64,000 bases of DNA, taken from the NCBI RefSeq assembly GCF_010671925.1, contig NZ_JAAHIH010000004.1, forward strand, positions 62,001 to 126,000, given 5' to 3'. A model generated the notes under the pieces. That model was not told where the DNA came from and searched no databases. It worked only from the letters and a program-made list of their open reading frames with translations. The stretch is from Moorena sp. SIOASIH. GTDB taxonomy: Bacteria; Cyanobacteriota; Cyanobacteriia; Cyanobacteriales; Coleofasciculaceae. Both the position numbers and the translations under genes were made by a program. Of the stretch, positions 8,950 through 19,419 are shown in pieces (within the stretch, counting starts at the first letter, position 1; every line of letters starts with the position of its first letter).

Positions 8950-9860
8950 GACATTATCCTTTAAGAAGGGTAAGCATTCAGCTATCAGCAGTCAGCCGTC
9001 AGCTAATCAACGGGAGATAGTAAACAAGCATCGGGGGTGCTGATACGAGTGGTTGAAAATCCCTGCTAGTTTTAGTACTCCGACCCCATGCAGTTAAAGC
9101 GCCTGATACGCGACACGCTGATAGCACCTCAAGTAGCATCTCAAGTAGCGCATTAGCTGATAGCTGATAGCTGACGGCTGAATACTTACCAATAAGGCCA
9201 CAAGAAACGTCTGTTGATCACACCTCAACTAAACAACGTAAGCTAAGTACCTCGACAAAAATAAACCTCACTGTATTAACTTGTGTAAAGTGGCCAAAAG
9301 TCCATCTGCTCCCTGCTCCCTATTTCAACAGTTAATTTTACTTTTGTCCGACTACTTATCAGCCCATTATATCAATTCCGGTAGCCTGGAATTGATCACA
9401 AACCCGATTCAATACTGCCGCAAAGTCTCTATTTTATTCCTACCTTACTGAAGTCTGCCTCTTGGCCGTTTTCCTTCTCTTCTATCCAACATATAGAAAT
9501 GTAAACGAGATATCTAAACGTGAAGACTATAATAACTCTGAAAAAAAAACTGTAAAGATTTCATGAAGTAAGTAATTTTATAGTGACATTCAATAATAAT
9601 TATGTCATCTATAGTAATGGTAATTTTATTTTATGAATAACAATTCATTAAAATACTATAAAACTATAGTTTTAGCTCCAATAATAATAAATTTGTTTAA
9701 GTAAACCTGAACAATATTTCGATTCAAAAAAGTTTCATGTCCAATTTAAAATAAACTCCAATACGGATTTTTGATAATACCAAAAACTCCTCGGATATCT
9801 TTACTACTTTTACCTGTTACCTTTCCAGATCAATTCTAGTTTCACATCTCATTTAAAAAC
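8950..9860. other. Intergenic region: composite repeat element, then AT-rich non-coding DNA
   Basis: 8968-9191 is a gtaagcattcagc ... gctgaatacttacc element with heptamer cores and a cctcaagtagc small repeat. 9200-9860 is AT rich with no open frame of note and no recognisable RNA gene. Confidence 0.6.
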
Positions 9861-10245
9861 GCTATAGCGTTTCTCATAGCTATGAGGTAAACAAAATGGT
9901 TTACCTCTTGCCTCTTGCCTCTTGCCTATTGCCTATTGCCTATTGCCTATTGCCTATTGCCTATTGCCTATTGCCTCTTGCCTATTGCCTATTGCCTATT
10001 GCCTATTGCCTATTGCCTATTGCCTATTGCCTCTTGCCTATTGCCTATTGCCTATTGCCTATTGCCTCTTGCCTCTTGCCTATTGCCTCTTGCCTATTGC
10101 CTCTTGCCTATTGCCTATTGCCTATTGCCTATTGCCTATTGCCTATTGCCTATTGCCTTTTTCCTGCTCCCTACTCCCTGCTCCCTGCTCCCTAAAAACC
10201 TCACCCAAATAAGAATTGCTATATATATGACAGATGATGTTTAAG
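9861..10245. repeat. Composite element with inverted ends enclosing a 7-bp tandem repeat (ttgccta)n
   Basis: About 38 near-perfect copies of the heptamer ttgcctа-type unit (ttgccta, with ttgcctc variants) run from about 9905 to 10165. The flanks match each other in inverted orientation: tatagcgtttctcatagcta with tgaggtaaac on the left, and ccctaaaaacctcaccc with aagaattgctata on the right. Because the unit is seven bases, all three forward frames are open and spell the same Leu-Pro-Ile-Ala-Tyr-Cys-Leu repeat; these are not genes. Confidence 0.85.
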
Positions 10246-10262
10246 ATAGGATAATAGTAATT

Positions 10263-11873
10263 ATGCCAACATTTGAGGCAGAAGACACAACTAGGCTGAG
10301 TCTAGAAAACTACATAGTTTTTGATAGTGACATTGCTTCCGGTGGCCAAGCTATCGAGATTTCCAAAAACAATACTAGTGAACCAGGATTCATTCGTTTA
10401 ACCTGGACAGAAGCTGACGGTCCTGCTGGTAACTATGATTTTAATATTGCCCATTTTGATGAATCAGATGGCAGAGCTACCCTGACACTTCGTGTCAACG
10501 ATATCCCAATTAGTAGATATATTTTCAATAAAAACCCAGGAGAAAAGGGTAATCCACCCATAGACACACCCAACTCTGGTAATTATATCGGGTTGACTGG
10601 TTCTATATTTGATGGTTTATCCAATCCTAATCCCATCTTTGAAAACGTAGCACTGACTCCAGGGGATCAGATTGAAATCTCTGCCGTGGCGGATAGTTTG
10701 GGGAATCAAACCGATGAACTAGCGCGGATCGACGTTATTGAAATAACACCAGCACTGGAAGCTGGCCCAGTTATTACTTTTCCTGAACTTACCATTACCC
10801 CTACTGATGGCACATTAGCCGAAACTGTGCCAAAAAGTGGTGGTATTACCATCACCCGTACCGGAGACATTAGTCAAACCCTAGAGGTAACTTACACTGT
10901 CAGTGGCACCGCTAGCTCTTCAGATTACAAGCCCATCCTAACTGGTACCGTTACTATTCCAGAAGGTCAGGAGTCAGTAGATCTCAAGCTCACCCCAATC
11001 GCCGATGGAATAGCAGAAGGGGAAGAAACTGTCATTATTACCCTTGAGAATAGTCCCGACTATCAATTAGGTGAGACTCCCAGTGCCACTTTCACCATTA
11101 CCGACAATGACCAATCCACCATCACCGAGAGTGTGACTATTTTCTGGCGTAATGACGAGACCGGAGTCAATGGTGCTTGGCTGATGGATGGTCTCGACTT
11201 AGCTCAAGCCGTAACAATTCATTCACCAACAGAACCAGCCGACAGTCCCTGGCAGATGCAGGGTGCAGGGGATTTCAACAGTGATCAACAACAGGATATT
11301 CTCTGGCGTAATACCTCTACTGGGGAAGCTGGCATCTGGTTGATGGCAGGATCGGTGTTTCAGAATGCAGTGTCCATGACCCCAACTCTAAGCCTAGACT
11401 GGGACATTCGTGGCACTGAAGATTTTAACAATGATAATCAAGAGGATATTCTCTGGCGCAATACTGCCACTGGGGAAAATAAAGTCTGGCTCATGAATGG
11501 CACTACTGTGGCTCAGGAGGTGTTCATTCAATCGGAACCAGTCACTAGTATTTGGGAGATGAGGGCAGCGGGAGACTTGGATGGGGATGGTGATGGGGAT
11601 ATTATCTGGCGCAATACTCAAGAGCAAACTATTTACTATTGGAGGATGGAAGGGACTCAGTACATTGAATCAGTGTTGATTGAGTCACCAATAAGTATTG
11701 GTCAGGAGGTAATCCATGGGACCCTCGACATCGATGATAATGGTTTCGATGATATCCTCTGGCGCAATCTCGACGATGGACAAAATAGTGTCTGGCTGAT
11801 GAATGCCAATGGGTACGATCGCCTCGAAAGGCTTGAGCCACTAACCGATCCCAGTTGGCAAAGTTATGTTTAA
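10263..11873 (+). CDS. Secreted-type protein: CBM-like N-domain, Calx-beta, and FG-GAP/VCBS-like repeats
   Basis: 536 residues without a Sec signal, as is usual for cyanobacterial proteins exported by type I secretion. Residues 1-165 start with MPTFEAED, the same opening (M-x-x-[FI]-E-x-E-[DN]) as the two cadherin-repeat proteins at 13289 and 59738, and look like a carbohydrate-binding beta-sandwich. Residues about 170-275 are a Calx-beta domain (ISQTLEVTYTVSGTASSSDY then VTIPEGQESVDLKLTP, ending in TFTITDND), a calcium-binding module. Residues 290-536 hold about five repeats of the type DILWRNTxTGExxIWLM, related to FG-GAP/VCBS propeller blades. Likely an extracellular adhesion or matrix protein. 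Confidence 0.8.
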   Translation: MPTFEAEDTTRLSLENYIVFDSDIASGGQAIEISKNNTSEPGFIRLTWTEADGPAGNYDFNIAHFDESDGRATLTLRVNDIPISRYIFNKNPGEKGNPPIDTPNSGNYIGLTGSIFDGLSNPNPIFENVALTPGDQIEISAVADSLGNQTDELARIDVIEITPALEAGPVITFPELTITPTDGTLAETVPKSGGITITRTGDISQTLEVTYTVSGTASSSDYKPILTGTVTIPEGQESVDLKLTPIADGIAEGEETVIITLENSPDYQLGETPSATFTITDNDQSTITESVTIFWRNDETGVNGAWLMDGLDLAQAVTIHSPTEPADSPWQMQGAGDFNSDQQQDILWRNTSTGEAGIWLMAGSVFQNAVSMTPTLSLDWDIRGTEDFNNDNQEDILWRNTATGENKVWLMNGTTVAQEVFIQSEPVTSIWEMRAAGDLDGDGDGDIIWRNTQEQTIYYWRMEGTQYIESVLIESPISIGQEVIHGTLDIDDNGFDDILWRNLDDGQNSVWLMNANGYDRLERLEPLTDPSWQSYV

Positions 11874-13288
11874 ATACGTAATTTTAATTACCTAAGTATT
11901 TAGCCAAGGGCAATCAGCTAAAGCCCTTGGCGCGTTAGCTGATTGCTTAAATGTAGAGACGTTATATAGCGTTTACACATGAGATGTAAACCTGTATCTT
12001 TTTTTTTTATTGGACAATAAAACTCCGAAGCTGTTTCCCCTCTTGCCTTTGGCCTCTTGCCTCTTGCCTCTTGGCCTTTGGGCGTATGTTCACAAATCAA
12101 ATATAAACTATATAGCTATCAATTTTAAAGATTTATAAAAGTTCAAAATTTATAAAATAATCATTTTTGCTTAGGACTTACCCAAAACTGGACTCGAAAC
12201 CCTATCACTCTAAGGGCTATCACTCCAAATGCCATAAGTAGTAGGTTACGGGATTAAGGCACCTTACCAGTATAATTACTGCCTAAGCCATGTTTATAAT
12301 AAAACCTATGGTTCGATTACCTAATGGATTAGTTCGATGAAAGATAAACTCAATATTTTTATGTTAGTTATTTTATGGATAGTTATATGTATGTTGTGAT
12401 CTAGCAGTTTTCAATTCGGTGAGGTACATAATTTTGGGATTTTAGGGAACAAGGAACAGCGGATCTGGGGATAGGGCATAGGGCATAGGTAAAAAACTCT
12501 GTACCTCATGACTCTGATAAAGGCTAAAAAAATCAGAATAGTTATATTAAAGTATATATAAAGTCGATTTTGGGTATTGTTATACCCGTAGAATTCTAGG
12601 AATGCGTGTAATGGTGTTTACAAATTCAAGGGACGAAGCGATGCAGCGAGGTAGCGCGGTCTTGGAGAGCCAGTTGCTGATCTGAATCCCCATCTCCCCA
12701 TCTCCCCATCTCCCCATCTCCCCATCTCCCCATCTCCCCATCTCCCCATCTCCCCATCTCCCCATCTCCCTGTTCCCTCCTATTCCACCTCAAGCAGCGC
12801 TATAGCGTTAATTATTCTCTAATCATCGAAAATATTGAGTAATTATAAGATTTGTAACAAAATGCTAAAATTTGATAAGTTGATCAAATTTTATGGTGAC
12901 ATAGTATCCAGTGCATGCCATCAATGAATAGAGTAATTTTTTGGCAGCAAAACTAAAACTCCTGGTGGAAGACTATCAGTATAGTTCTGAGACTATTTCA
13001 GCAAAAGATGTTGTTGGAGCATCTACGCTATTTAGATAGATTTTGAAACACAGAAAATCAAAAACCTGTAACTAATACAGCGGCAGATTTCTGAGATTTT
13101 TGATTAGCTGTAATCATTGGTGCTTTTGTGAAGGTTTAGCATAGTATTCTACTCTTGTCAATGGCTCAGGAAAGGGTATCCAGATTATGGGGATTGATCG
13201 AAAATCGACGTGCTAGCGTATTACTTGAATAACTCAAATAAAATTCCCATAGCTTTAGAAACAAATAACAGTTGGAGACCACAAGACT
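11874..13288. other. 1.4-kb intergenic region rich in simple repeats
   Basis: It holds a copy of the TATAGC-type element at about 11955-12075 with cctcttgcc text, another at about 12405-12515 (gcagttttcaattcggtgag on the left, gtacctcatgactctgata on the right) and an 8-bp repeat at 12688-12768. The remainder is AT rich. No credible gene was found. The promoter of the giant gene at 13289 must lie in the last few hundred bases, but no clear -10/-35 pair stands out. Confidence 0.6.
12688..12768. repeat. 8-bp tandem repeat (ccatctcc)n
   Basis: About ten perfect copies of ccatctcc. The minus-strand translation M-G-R-W-G-D-G-E repeats only because of this array and is not a protein. Confidence 0.9.
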
Positions 13289-16200
13289 ATGGCCAGAATT
13301 GAAGCAGAAAATTTCTCTATTATAACTAACTTTGTAACTACTCCTAATCCTGATGCCTCCGGGGGCGCAGTAATCAGTCTATTTGATGCTGTTAATAATA
13401 CTGCTTTCCCCCCTGGTACTGCTAGCACAAGCTTTAATCAGCCCACTGGTACTTACGAAGTAATCATTGGCACCTTTGACGAAATAGATGGAGAAGGTAC
13501 AATCGATGTCACCATTGGCAGTACCGTCTTTCCCACCATCACTCTTAATAATCCTGCCTCTACTGCTACCGGTATCCCCGAAGCCGAAACTTTCGTCGCT
13601 TTGCAGATTAGCCCCAACACGTTTATCCGCAATCGGGACCTGATCGAGGTTAAAGGTACCGCTAATGGTGATGAATTCATCCGATTTGACTATATTGAAT
13701 TTAACCTAACCAACGAATTCCCGGTAGCAGTAGATGATACCGCCACTACCGCTGAAAATACAACAGTTAATATTAACGTCTTAGATAATGACACCGATAC
13801 TGAGGGAGACAGCACTCTAACTGTTATTAGTGATCCCAGTAATGGTAGTGCAGTAGTAGATGACAATGGTACTCCTGATCAGATCACCGATGACGTTATT
13901 ACTTACACTCCAAATCCCGACTACAATGGACCGGATAGTTTTACTTATCAGTTAAACGATGGCGTTAACCCTCCTGACACAGCTACCGTTAACGTTACCG
14001 TTACTCCTGTAAATGATGCACCAGAAGCTGGAGATGATACGGCTATAAGTAATGAAGATATAGCAGTTAGTATTAATGTTTTAGACAATGACATTGATAT
14101 TGACGGAGATTCCCTGACCCTAACAATTGTCAGTAATCCCAGTAATGGTAATGCTGTAGTTAATAATAATGGCACTCCCAGCGATACCACCGATGACTTT
14201 ATTAGTTATACTCCCAATCCCAACACTAATGGGTCTGATAGTTTCACCTATCAAGTGGATGATGGGAATGGTGGTATTGACACAGCTACTGTTAATCTCA
14301 CTATTAATCCAGTTAATGATCCACCAGAAGCCCTAGACGATACACCCACTACTGATGAAGATACAGCAGTTAACATTAATGTACTAGACAATGACTCGGA
14401 TATTGAAGGAGATAGTAGTCTGAGTGTTGTTAGTAATCCCAGTAATGGTAGTGCTGTAGTTAATAATAATAACACCCCTGGTGATACAACCGATGATTTT
14501 ATTACCTACAGTCCTGATAATAACTACAACGGAACCGATAGTTTTACCTATCAATTAAATGATGGGGTTAACCCTCCTGCCAGCGCAACGGTTAACCTGA
14601 CGATTAATCCAGTCAATGATGCACCAGAAGCCGGAGATGAGAGTGCCAGTACAGATGAAGATATAGCAGTTAATATTAATGTTTTAGATAATGACATTGA
14701 TATTGACGGAGACTCTCTAAATCTGGCAATTGTCAGTAATCCTAGTAATGGTAATGCCGTAGTTAATAACAATGGCACTCCTAGGGATAGCACTGATGAC
14801 TTGATCACTTATACTCCCAATCCCAACACTAACGGTAATGACAGTTTCACCTATCAAGTAAATGATGGCAACGGTGGTACTGACACAGCTACTGTTAATC
14901 TCACTATTAATCCAGTTAATGATGCACCGGAAGCTAGAGATGATACACCAACTACTGATGAAGATACAGCAGTTAGTATTAATGTTTTAGAGAATGACAT
15001 TGATATTGAGGGAGATTCCCTGACTCTGGCAATTGTCAGTAATCCCAGTAATGGTAGTGCCGTAGTTAATAATAATGGCACTCCCAGTGATCCGACCGAT
15101 GACTTTATTAGTTATACTCCCAATCCCAACACTAACGGGTTTGATAGTTTTACCTATCAAGTGGATGATGGTAATGGTGCTATTGACACAGCTACTGTTA
15201 ATCTCACTATTACTCCTGTAAATGATCCACCAGAAGCCGGAGATGAAAAGGCCACTACTGATGAAGATATAGCAGTTAATATTAATGTTTTAGACAATGA
15301 CATTGATATTGACGGAGACTCTCTGACCCTAACAATTGTCGGTAATCCAAGTAATGGTAATGCTGTAGTTAATAACAATGGCACTCCCAGCGATCGCACT
15401 GATGACTTAATCACTTATACTCCCAATCCTAACACTAACGGGTCTGACAGTTTCACCTATCAAGTGGATGATGGGAATGGTGGTATTGACACAGCTACGG
15501 TTAATCTCACGATTAATCCTGTTAATGATCCACCAGAAGCCCAAGATGATAGGCCCAGTACAGATGAAGATACAGCAGTTAACATTAATGTACTAGACAA
15601 TGACTCGGATATTGAAGGAGATAGTAGTCTGAGTGTTGTTAGTAATCCCAGTAATGGTAGTGCTGTAGTTAATAATAATAACACTCCTGATGATCTGACC
15701 GATGATTTTATTAGCTACACTCCCAATCTCAACTACAATGGAACCGATAGTTTTACCTATCAATTAAATGATGGGGTTAACCCTCCTGCCACCGCAACGG
15801 TTAACCTGACGATTAATCCAGTCAATGATGCACCGGAAGCTGTAGATGATAGCGTCACCACCAACGAAGATACAGCAGTTACGTTTAATGTACTGGCAAA
15901 TGATTCTGATCCTGAAGGGAATCCCCTGACTCTAACCATTGTTAGTGAGCCAAGCAATGGGATTGCAGTAGTTAATGACAATGGCACTCCGAGTGTTCCG
16001 ACCGATGATTTTATTACTTACACTCCTAATCTCAATGCTAATGGATCTGATAGCTTAACGTATCAGGTAGATGATGGGAATGGTGGTATTGACACTGCAA
16101 CGGTTAATCTGACCATTAATCCAGTTAATGATCCACCGATAGCTTTAGATAATACGGTCACTACGGATGAAGACATAGCAGTCAATATCGACGTAATTAA

Positions 16201-18331
16201 TAACGACTCTGATCCCGATGGAGATAGCATTCTGACCGTTGTCAAGCCTCCCAACCATGGCACTGCTGTGGTGAATGACAATGGTACTCCTGATAATCTA
16301 ATCGATGACTTTATTACCTACATTTCCGATCCTGACTACAATGGACCGGATAGTTTTGCCTATCGATTAGACGATGGTGTCAACCGTCCTGCCACAGGAA
16401 TTGTTAACGTAACTGTTACTGCAGTGAATGATTCGCCATTTCCTGTAGATGACACGGCTACTACTACTGAAGATACAGCAGTTAACATTAATGTACTGGA
16501 AAATGATTCTGATCCTGAGCAAGACAGTAGTTTGACTATTGTCAGCGAGCCCAGAGATGGCACGGCGGTGGTGAATGATAATGGGACTCCTGATGATGTA
16601 ACCGATGACTTTATTACTTACACTCCTAATCCTGGCTACAATGGCTCGGATAGTTTTGCTTATCGGTTAAATGATGGTGTCACGTTTCCTGGTACAGCTG
16701 TGGTTAACCTTGAGGTTACTTCTGTGAATGAGGTACCAGAAGCACTAGACGACACGGCTACTACTAGTGAAGATACAACAGTCACGATTGATGTACTAGA
16801 TAACGATTCTGACCGGGATGGGGATCCGCTGACTCTGGCAATTATCAGTAATCCTAGCCATGGCACGGCATTTGTGATTGATAACGATACCCCTAGTGAT
16901 CCAACGGATGACGTGATCACTTACACCCCCAATCTCAATTACACCGGATCCGACCAGTTTACTTATCTAATTAGCGATCGCAACGGTGGCACCGATAGAG
17001 CAACCCTTACCCTGAATGTGACTCCTGTAAATGATCCACCAGACGCAGTAGACGATACTGTGATTACGGATGAAGAGGTAGCAGTCACTATTGATGTATT
17101 GGAAAATGACACGGATCCTGAGGGGGATTTGCTAAGTCTAGTTGTGGTTAGTGCTCCCTCTAATGGTACTGCTGTGGTTAACAATAACGGTACCTTGGAT
17201 AATACCAATGATGACTTTATTACTTATACTCCTGATCCAGGTTTTAGTGGGAATGATAGCTTCATCTATCAGGTATATGATGGCAAAGATGGCCTTGATA
17301 CAGCGACTGTTGATATTACTGTCAACTTCATCCCTACCTTTGTTCCTTCCACTCTGACTCAGAACTCTAACTATACCTTTACTATCACTGGTGACAACAC
17401 TGGTAACGCCCAACTCCTATTCACCTTTATTAGTGGAAACGCTACTAATGTCAATGAAATTGGGGTGTTTGTAACGGATGATGACCAAGGTACAGTTAAT
17501 GGTATTGCTCCTGGTCAAGAAGGCTATGTGGAAGCTGCTCTATCTAATGCTCAGACTATTTTCTCTGTGCTGCTGAATCCTGAAGATAGTGCTCAAACTA
17601 CTCGTCTGATTAATAATTTTGATGTAGGCGATCAATTAGGATTTTACCTAGTACAAAATAGCACCAGAAAGGCAGTGCTAGCAGGAGAAAATGTTTCTGT
17701 ATTCTTCGGTGATGCTTCTTTCAATAGCGATGGTTTAGACCATATCCAAAGCGAGACCAATAGCGACGGAGTCTTGACGTTACACTTTGAGGATGCTGAT
17801 GATCAAGACTTTGATGACTTAGTGGTAACTGTTGAAGACGCTTCGGCTTTGACTCCGACTGTGGGGATAGGGAGTCCCCAGATTCAAGGGCAAGTGGAGC
17901 TACTGGATTTGACCGATGTGACCGGAACAGTAACCGCTGAGTTTGTGCTTAGTAGTCAAGCACTGTTTCAGAATAGCTTTGGCTTTTATCAGGTTGATGA
18001 TGCTAGTGGTAAAATTGGCAATCTCAAGCCCGGTGATAGCGGTTATGCAGAGGTTGCAGTTTCCAACCAGGTCGATTTAGCCAGTGGGGTATCCGGTGGG
18101 GTACTGTTAGCTCCGTTCCTAATTGCTAATGGCACTGTTGAAGAGTTCCTGACTCAGAATCCCACGAATCAGCAGGGTTCCGGTCTCAATGCCTACTTTA
18201 GTTTCTTGGCTGCTAACCCCGATCAATTTGATCACGTCCGCCTACTAGGGGACAATCGGTTTAGCTTCGAGGATACTTTTGGTGGTGGTGACTTAGACTA
18301 TGACGACTTGGTAGTGGAGGTTATGTTCTGA
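13289..18331 (+). CDS. Giant extracellular protein with twelve cadherin-like repeats and two DUF4114 domains
   Basis: 1680 residues, no Sec signal. Residues 1-145 are a CBM-like domain that opens MARIEAENF. Twelve repeats of about 101 residues follow (about 147-1345). Each has a D-D-T-A-T-T-x-E-[DN] start, a NINVLDNDSD-type calcium-binding core, a TYTPNPxxNGxDSFTYQ strand and a TATVNLTINPVNDAPEA ending, typical of Cadherin_5/Big_9-like tandem domains. Residues about 1345-1680 contain two DUF4114-type domains, each ending in an acidic FEDxxxxDxDYDDLVV motif. The protein is extremely acidic and probably calcium-stabilised. Type I export and an adhesive or sheath role are inferred. The gene at 59738 is a shorter paralogue. 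Confidence 0.88.
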   Translation: MARIEAENFSIITNFVTTPNPDASGGAVISLFDAVNNTAFPPGTASTSFNQPTGTYEVIIGTFDEIDGEGTIDVTIGSTVFPTITLNNPASTATGIPEAETFVALQISPNTFIRNRDLIEVKGTANGDEFIRFDYIEFNLTNEFPVAVDDTATTAENTTVNINVLDNDTDTEGDSTLTVISDPSNGSAVVDDNGTPDQITDDVITYTPNPDYNGPDSFTYQLNDGVNPPDTATVNVTVTPVNDAPEAGDDTAISNEDIAVSINVLDNDIDIDGDSLTLTIVSNPSNGNAVVNNNGTPSDTTDDFISYTPNPNTNGSDSFTYQVDDGNGGIDTATVNLTINPVNDPPEALDDTPTTDEDTAVNINVLDNDSDIEGDSSLSVVSNPSNGSAVVNNNNTPGDTTDDFITYSPDNNYNGTDSFTYQLNDGVNPPASATVNLTINPVNDAPEAGDESASTDEDIAVNINVLDNDIDIDGDSLNLAIVSNPSNGNAVVNNNGTPRDSTDDLITYTPNPNTNGNDSFTYQVNDGNGGTDTATVNLTINPVNDAPEARDDTPTTDEDTAVSINVLENDIDIEGDSLTLAIVSNPSNGSAVVNNNGTPSDPTDDFISYTPNPNTNGFDSFTYQVDDGNGAIDTATVNLTITPVNDPPEAGDEKATTDEDIAVNINVLDNDIDIDGDSLTLTIVGNPSNGNAVVNNNGTPSDRTDDLITYTPNPNTNGSDSFTYQVDDGNGGIDTATVNLTINPVNDPPEAQDDRPSTDEDTAVNINVLDNDSDIEGDSSLSVVSNPSNGSAVVNNNNTPDDLTDDFISYTPNLNYNGTDSFTYQLNDGVNPPATATVNLTINPVNDAPEAVDDSVTTNEDTAVTFNVLANDSDPEGNPLTLTIVSEPSNGIAVVNDNGTPSVPTDDFITYTPNLNANGSDSLTYQVDDGNGGIDTATVNLTINPVNDPPIALDNTVTTDEDIAVNIDVINNDSDPDGDSILTVVKPPNHGTAVVNDNGTPDNLIDDFITYISDPDYNGPDSFAYRLDDGVNRPATGIVNVTVTAVNDSPFPVDDTATTTEDTAVNINVLENDSDPEQDSSLTIVSEPRDGTAVVNDNGTPDDVTDDFITYTPNPGYNGSDSFAYRLNDGVTFPGTAVVNLEVTSVNEVPEALDDTATTSEDTTVTIDVLDNDSDRDGDPLTLAIISNPSHGTAFVIDNDTPSDPTDDVITYTPNLNYTGSDQFTYLISDRNGGTDRATLTLNVTPVNDPPDAVDDTVITDEEVAVTIDVLENDTDPEGDLLSLVVVSAPSNGTAVVNNNGTLDNTNDDFITYTPDPGFSGNDSFIYQVYDGKDGLDTATVDITVNFIPTFVPSTLTQNSNYTFTITGDNTGNAQLLFTFISGNATNVNEIGVFVTDDDQGTVNGIAPGQEGYVEAALSNAQTIFSVLLNPEDSAQTTRLINNFDVGDQLGFYLVQNSTRKAVLAGENVSVFFGDASFNSDGLDHIQSETNSDGVLTLHFEDADDQDFDDLVVTVEDASALTPTVGIGSPQIQGQVELLDLTDVTGTVTAEFVLSSQALFQNSFGFYQVDDASGKIGNLKPGDSGYAEVAVSNQVDLASGVSGGVLLAPFLIANGTVEEFLTQNPTNQQGSGLNAYFSFLAANPDQFDHVRLLGDNRFSFEDTFGGGDLDYDDLVVEVMF

Positions 18332-18462
18332 GTTTAGTCGGGAGTCGGGAGTCGGGAGTCGGGAATCGGGAGTGTGGGGGGTGTGGGAAGTGTGGGAGGT
18401 GTGGTAAGTATTCCCCCCTTGTTAAGGGGGGTTAGGGGGGATCCCCAGCTGTTTGACCCGGT
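18332..18462. repeat. gggagtcggg tandem repeats plus a cccccttgttaaggggg palindrome
   Basis: Directly after the giant gene come repeats of agtcggg and agtgtgggag. Then comes the palindromic text cccccttgttaagggggg with ttaggggggatcc, which recurs at about 26938-26970. Confidence 0.75.
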
Positions 18463-19215
18463 GGGTGGAACGAGCATGTTGGTGGAATTGGCATGTTGGT
18501 GGAATTGGGTTGTTGGTGGAACAGGCATCTTGCCTGTGGTCAAGATTTTCCTCACAGGGATGTTGGTGGAATTGGCATGTAGGTAGAACAGGCATCTTGC
18601 CTGTGGTCAAGATTTTCCTCACAGGGATGTTGGTGGAATTGGCATGTAGGTAGAACAGGCATCTTGCCTGTGGTCAAGATTTTCCTCACAGGGATGTTGG
18701 TGGAATTGGCATGTAGGTAGAACAGGCATCTTGCCTGTGATCAAGATTTTCTTCACAGGGATGTTGGTGCCATGGGCATGTAGGTAGAACAGGCATCTTG
18801 CCTGTGATCAATATTTTCCTGACAGGGATATTGGTGGAATTGGGTTGTTGGTAGAACAGGCATCTTGCCTGTGATCAATATTTTCCTCATAGGCATGTTG
18901 CTGGAATTGGGTTTTTGGTAGAACAGGCATCTTGCCTGTGATCAATATTGTGGTCACGGGCATGTTGGTGGAATTGGGTTGTTGGTAGAACAGGCATCTT
19001 GCCTGTGATCAATATTGTGGTCACGGGCATGTTGGTGGAATTGGGTTGTTGGTAGAACAGGCATCTTGCCTGTGATCAAGATTTTCCTCATAGGCATGTT
19101 GGTGGCATGGGGATGTTGGTAGAACAGGCATCTTGCCTGTGGTCAAGATTTTCCTCATAGGCATGTTGGTGGAATTGGGTTGTTGGTAGAACAGGCATCT
19201 TGCCTGTGATCAAGA
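18463..19215. repeat. Tandem array A, unit about 65 bp
   Basis: About eleven units, each with the palindrome acaggcatcttgcctgt followed by ggtcaagattttcctcac and gttggtggaattgg-type text. Units differ at several positions. Spacing is regular, but the between-palindrome sequence repeats as well, so this is not a CRISPR. A sister array is at 56761-57500. Confidence 0.9.
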
Positions 19216-19419
19216 TTTTCCGACGAGCTGTCCCAACCATGGCTACCGCGAAAATGAGGGTGAGACCTTGGGTGGTGCGTTACGGGGCGGGCTTTCCCAA
19301 CACTTGCTATGAGGTTGAACATGATGGCAAGCCCGCCCCTAACGCACCCTACGCAACTATTCCCATTGGTCACAGGCAAGATGCCTGTGCTACGGAATTA
19401 CTCCGTGATTGACCAAAGG
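19216..19419. repeat. Segment shared with 57500-57690: palindromic gggcgggctt/aagcccgcccc unit and a small dispersed repeat
   Basis: Text such as gacgagctgtcccaaccatg and ggcaagcccgcccctaacgc occurs here and at about 57510-57650. The two halves gcgggct ... agcccgc can pair. It forms the downstream part of a duplicated segment ending at the small split gene. Confidence 0.7.

Noticed and set aside
9896..10244. Three overlapping forward reading frames of about 100 codons, all Leu-Pro-Ile-Ala-Tyr-Cys repeats
   Set aside because: A 7-bp tandem repeat without a stop codon opens all three frames with the same peptide; this is an effect of the repeat, not a gene.
12580..12765. Minus-strand frame with M-G-R-W-G-D-G-E repeats
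   Set aside because: It comes from the 8-bp (ccatctcc)n array and has no RBS or other coding sign.
13453..17413. Long series of minus-strand frames opposite the giant gene
   Set aside because: Their regular spacing of about 303 bp follows the cadherin repeats on the plus strand; they are shadows of the repeat.
18374..18653. Overlapping frames on both strands in array A, Cys/Trp/Gly rich
   Set aside because: They are translations of the tandem repeat in several frames, with no conserved domain.
18463..19215. Regular array that might be a CRISPR
   Set aside because: The sequence between the palindromes is itself repeated from unit to unit; there are no unique spacers and no cas genes nearby.
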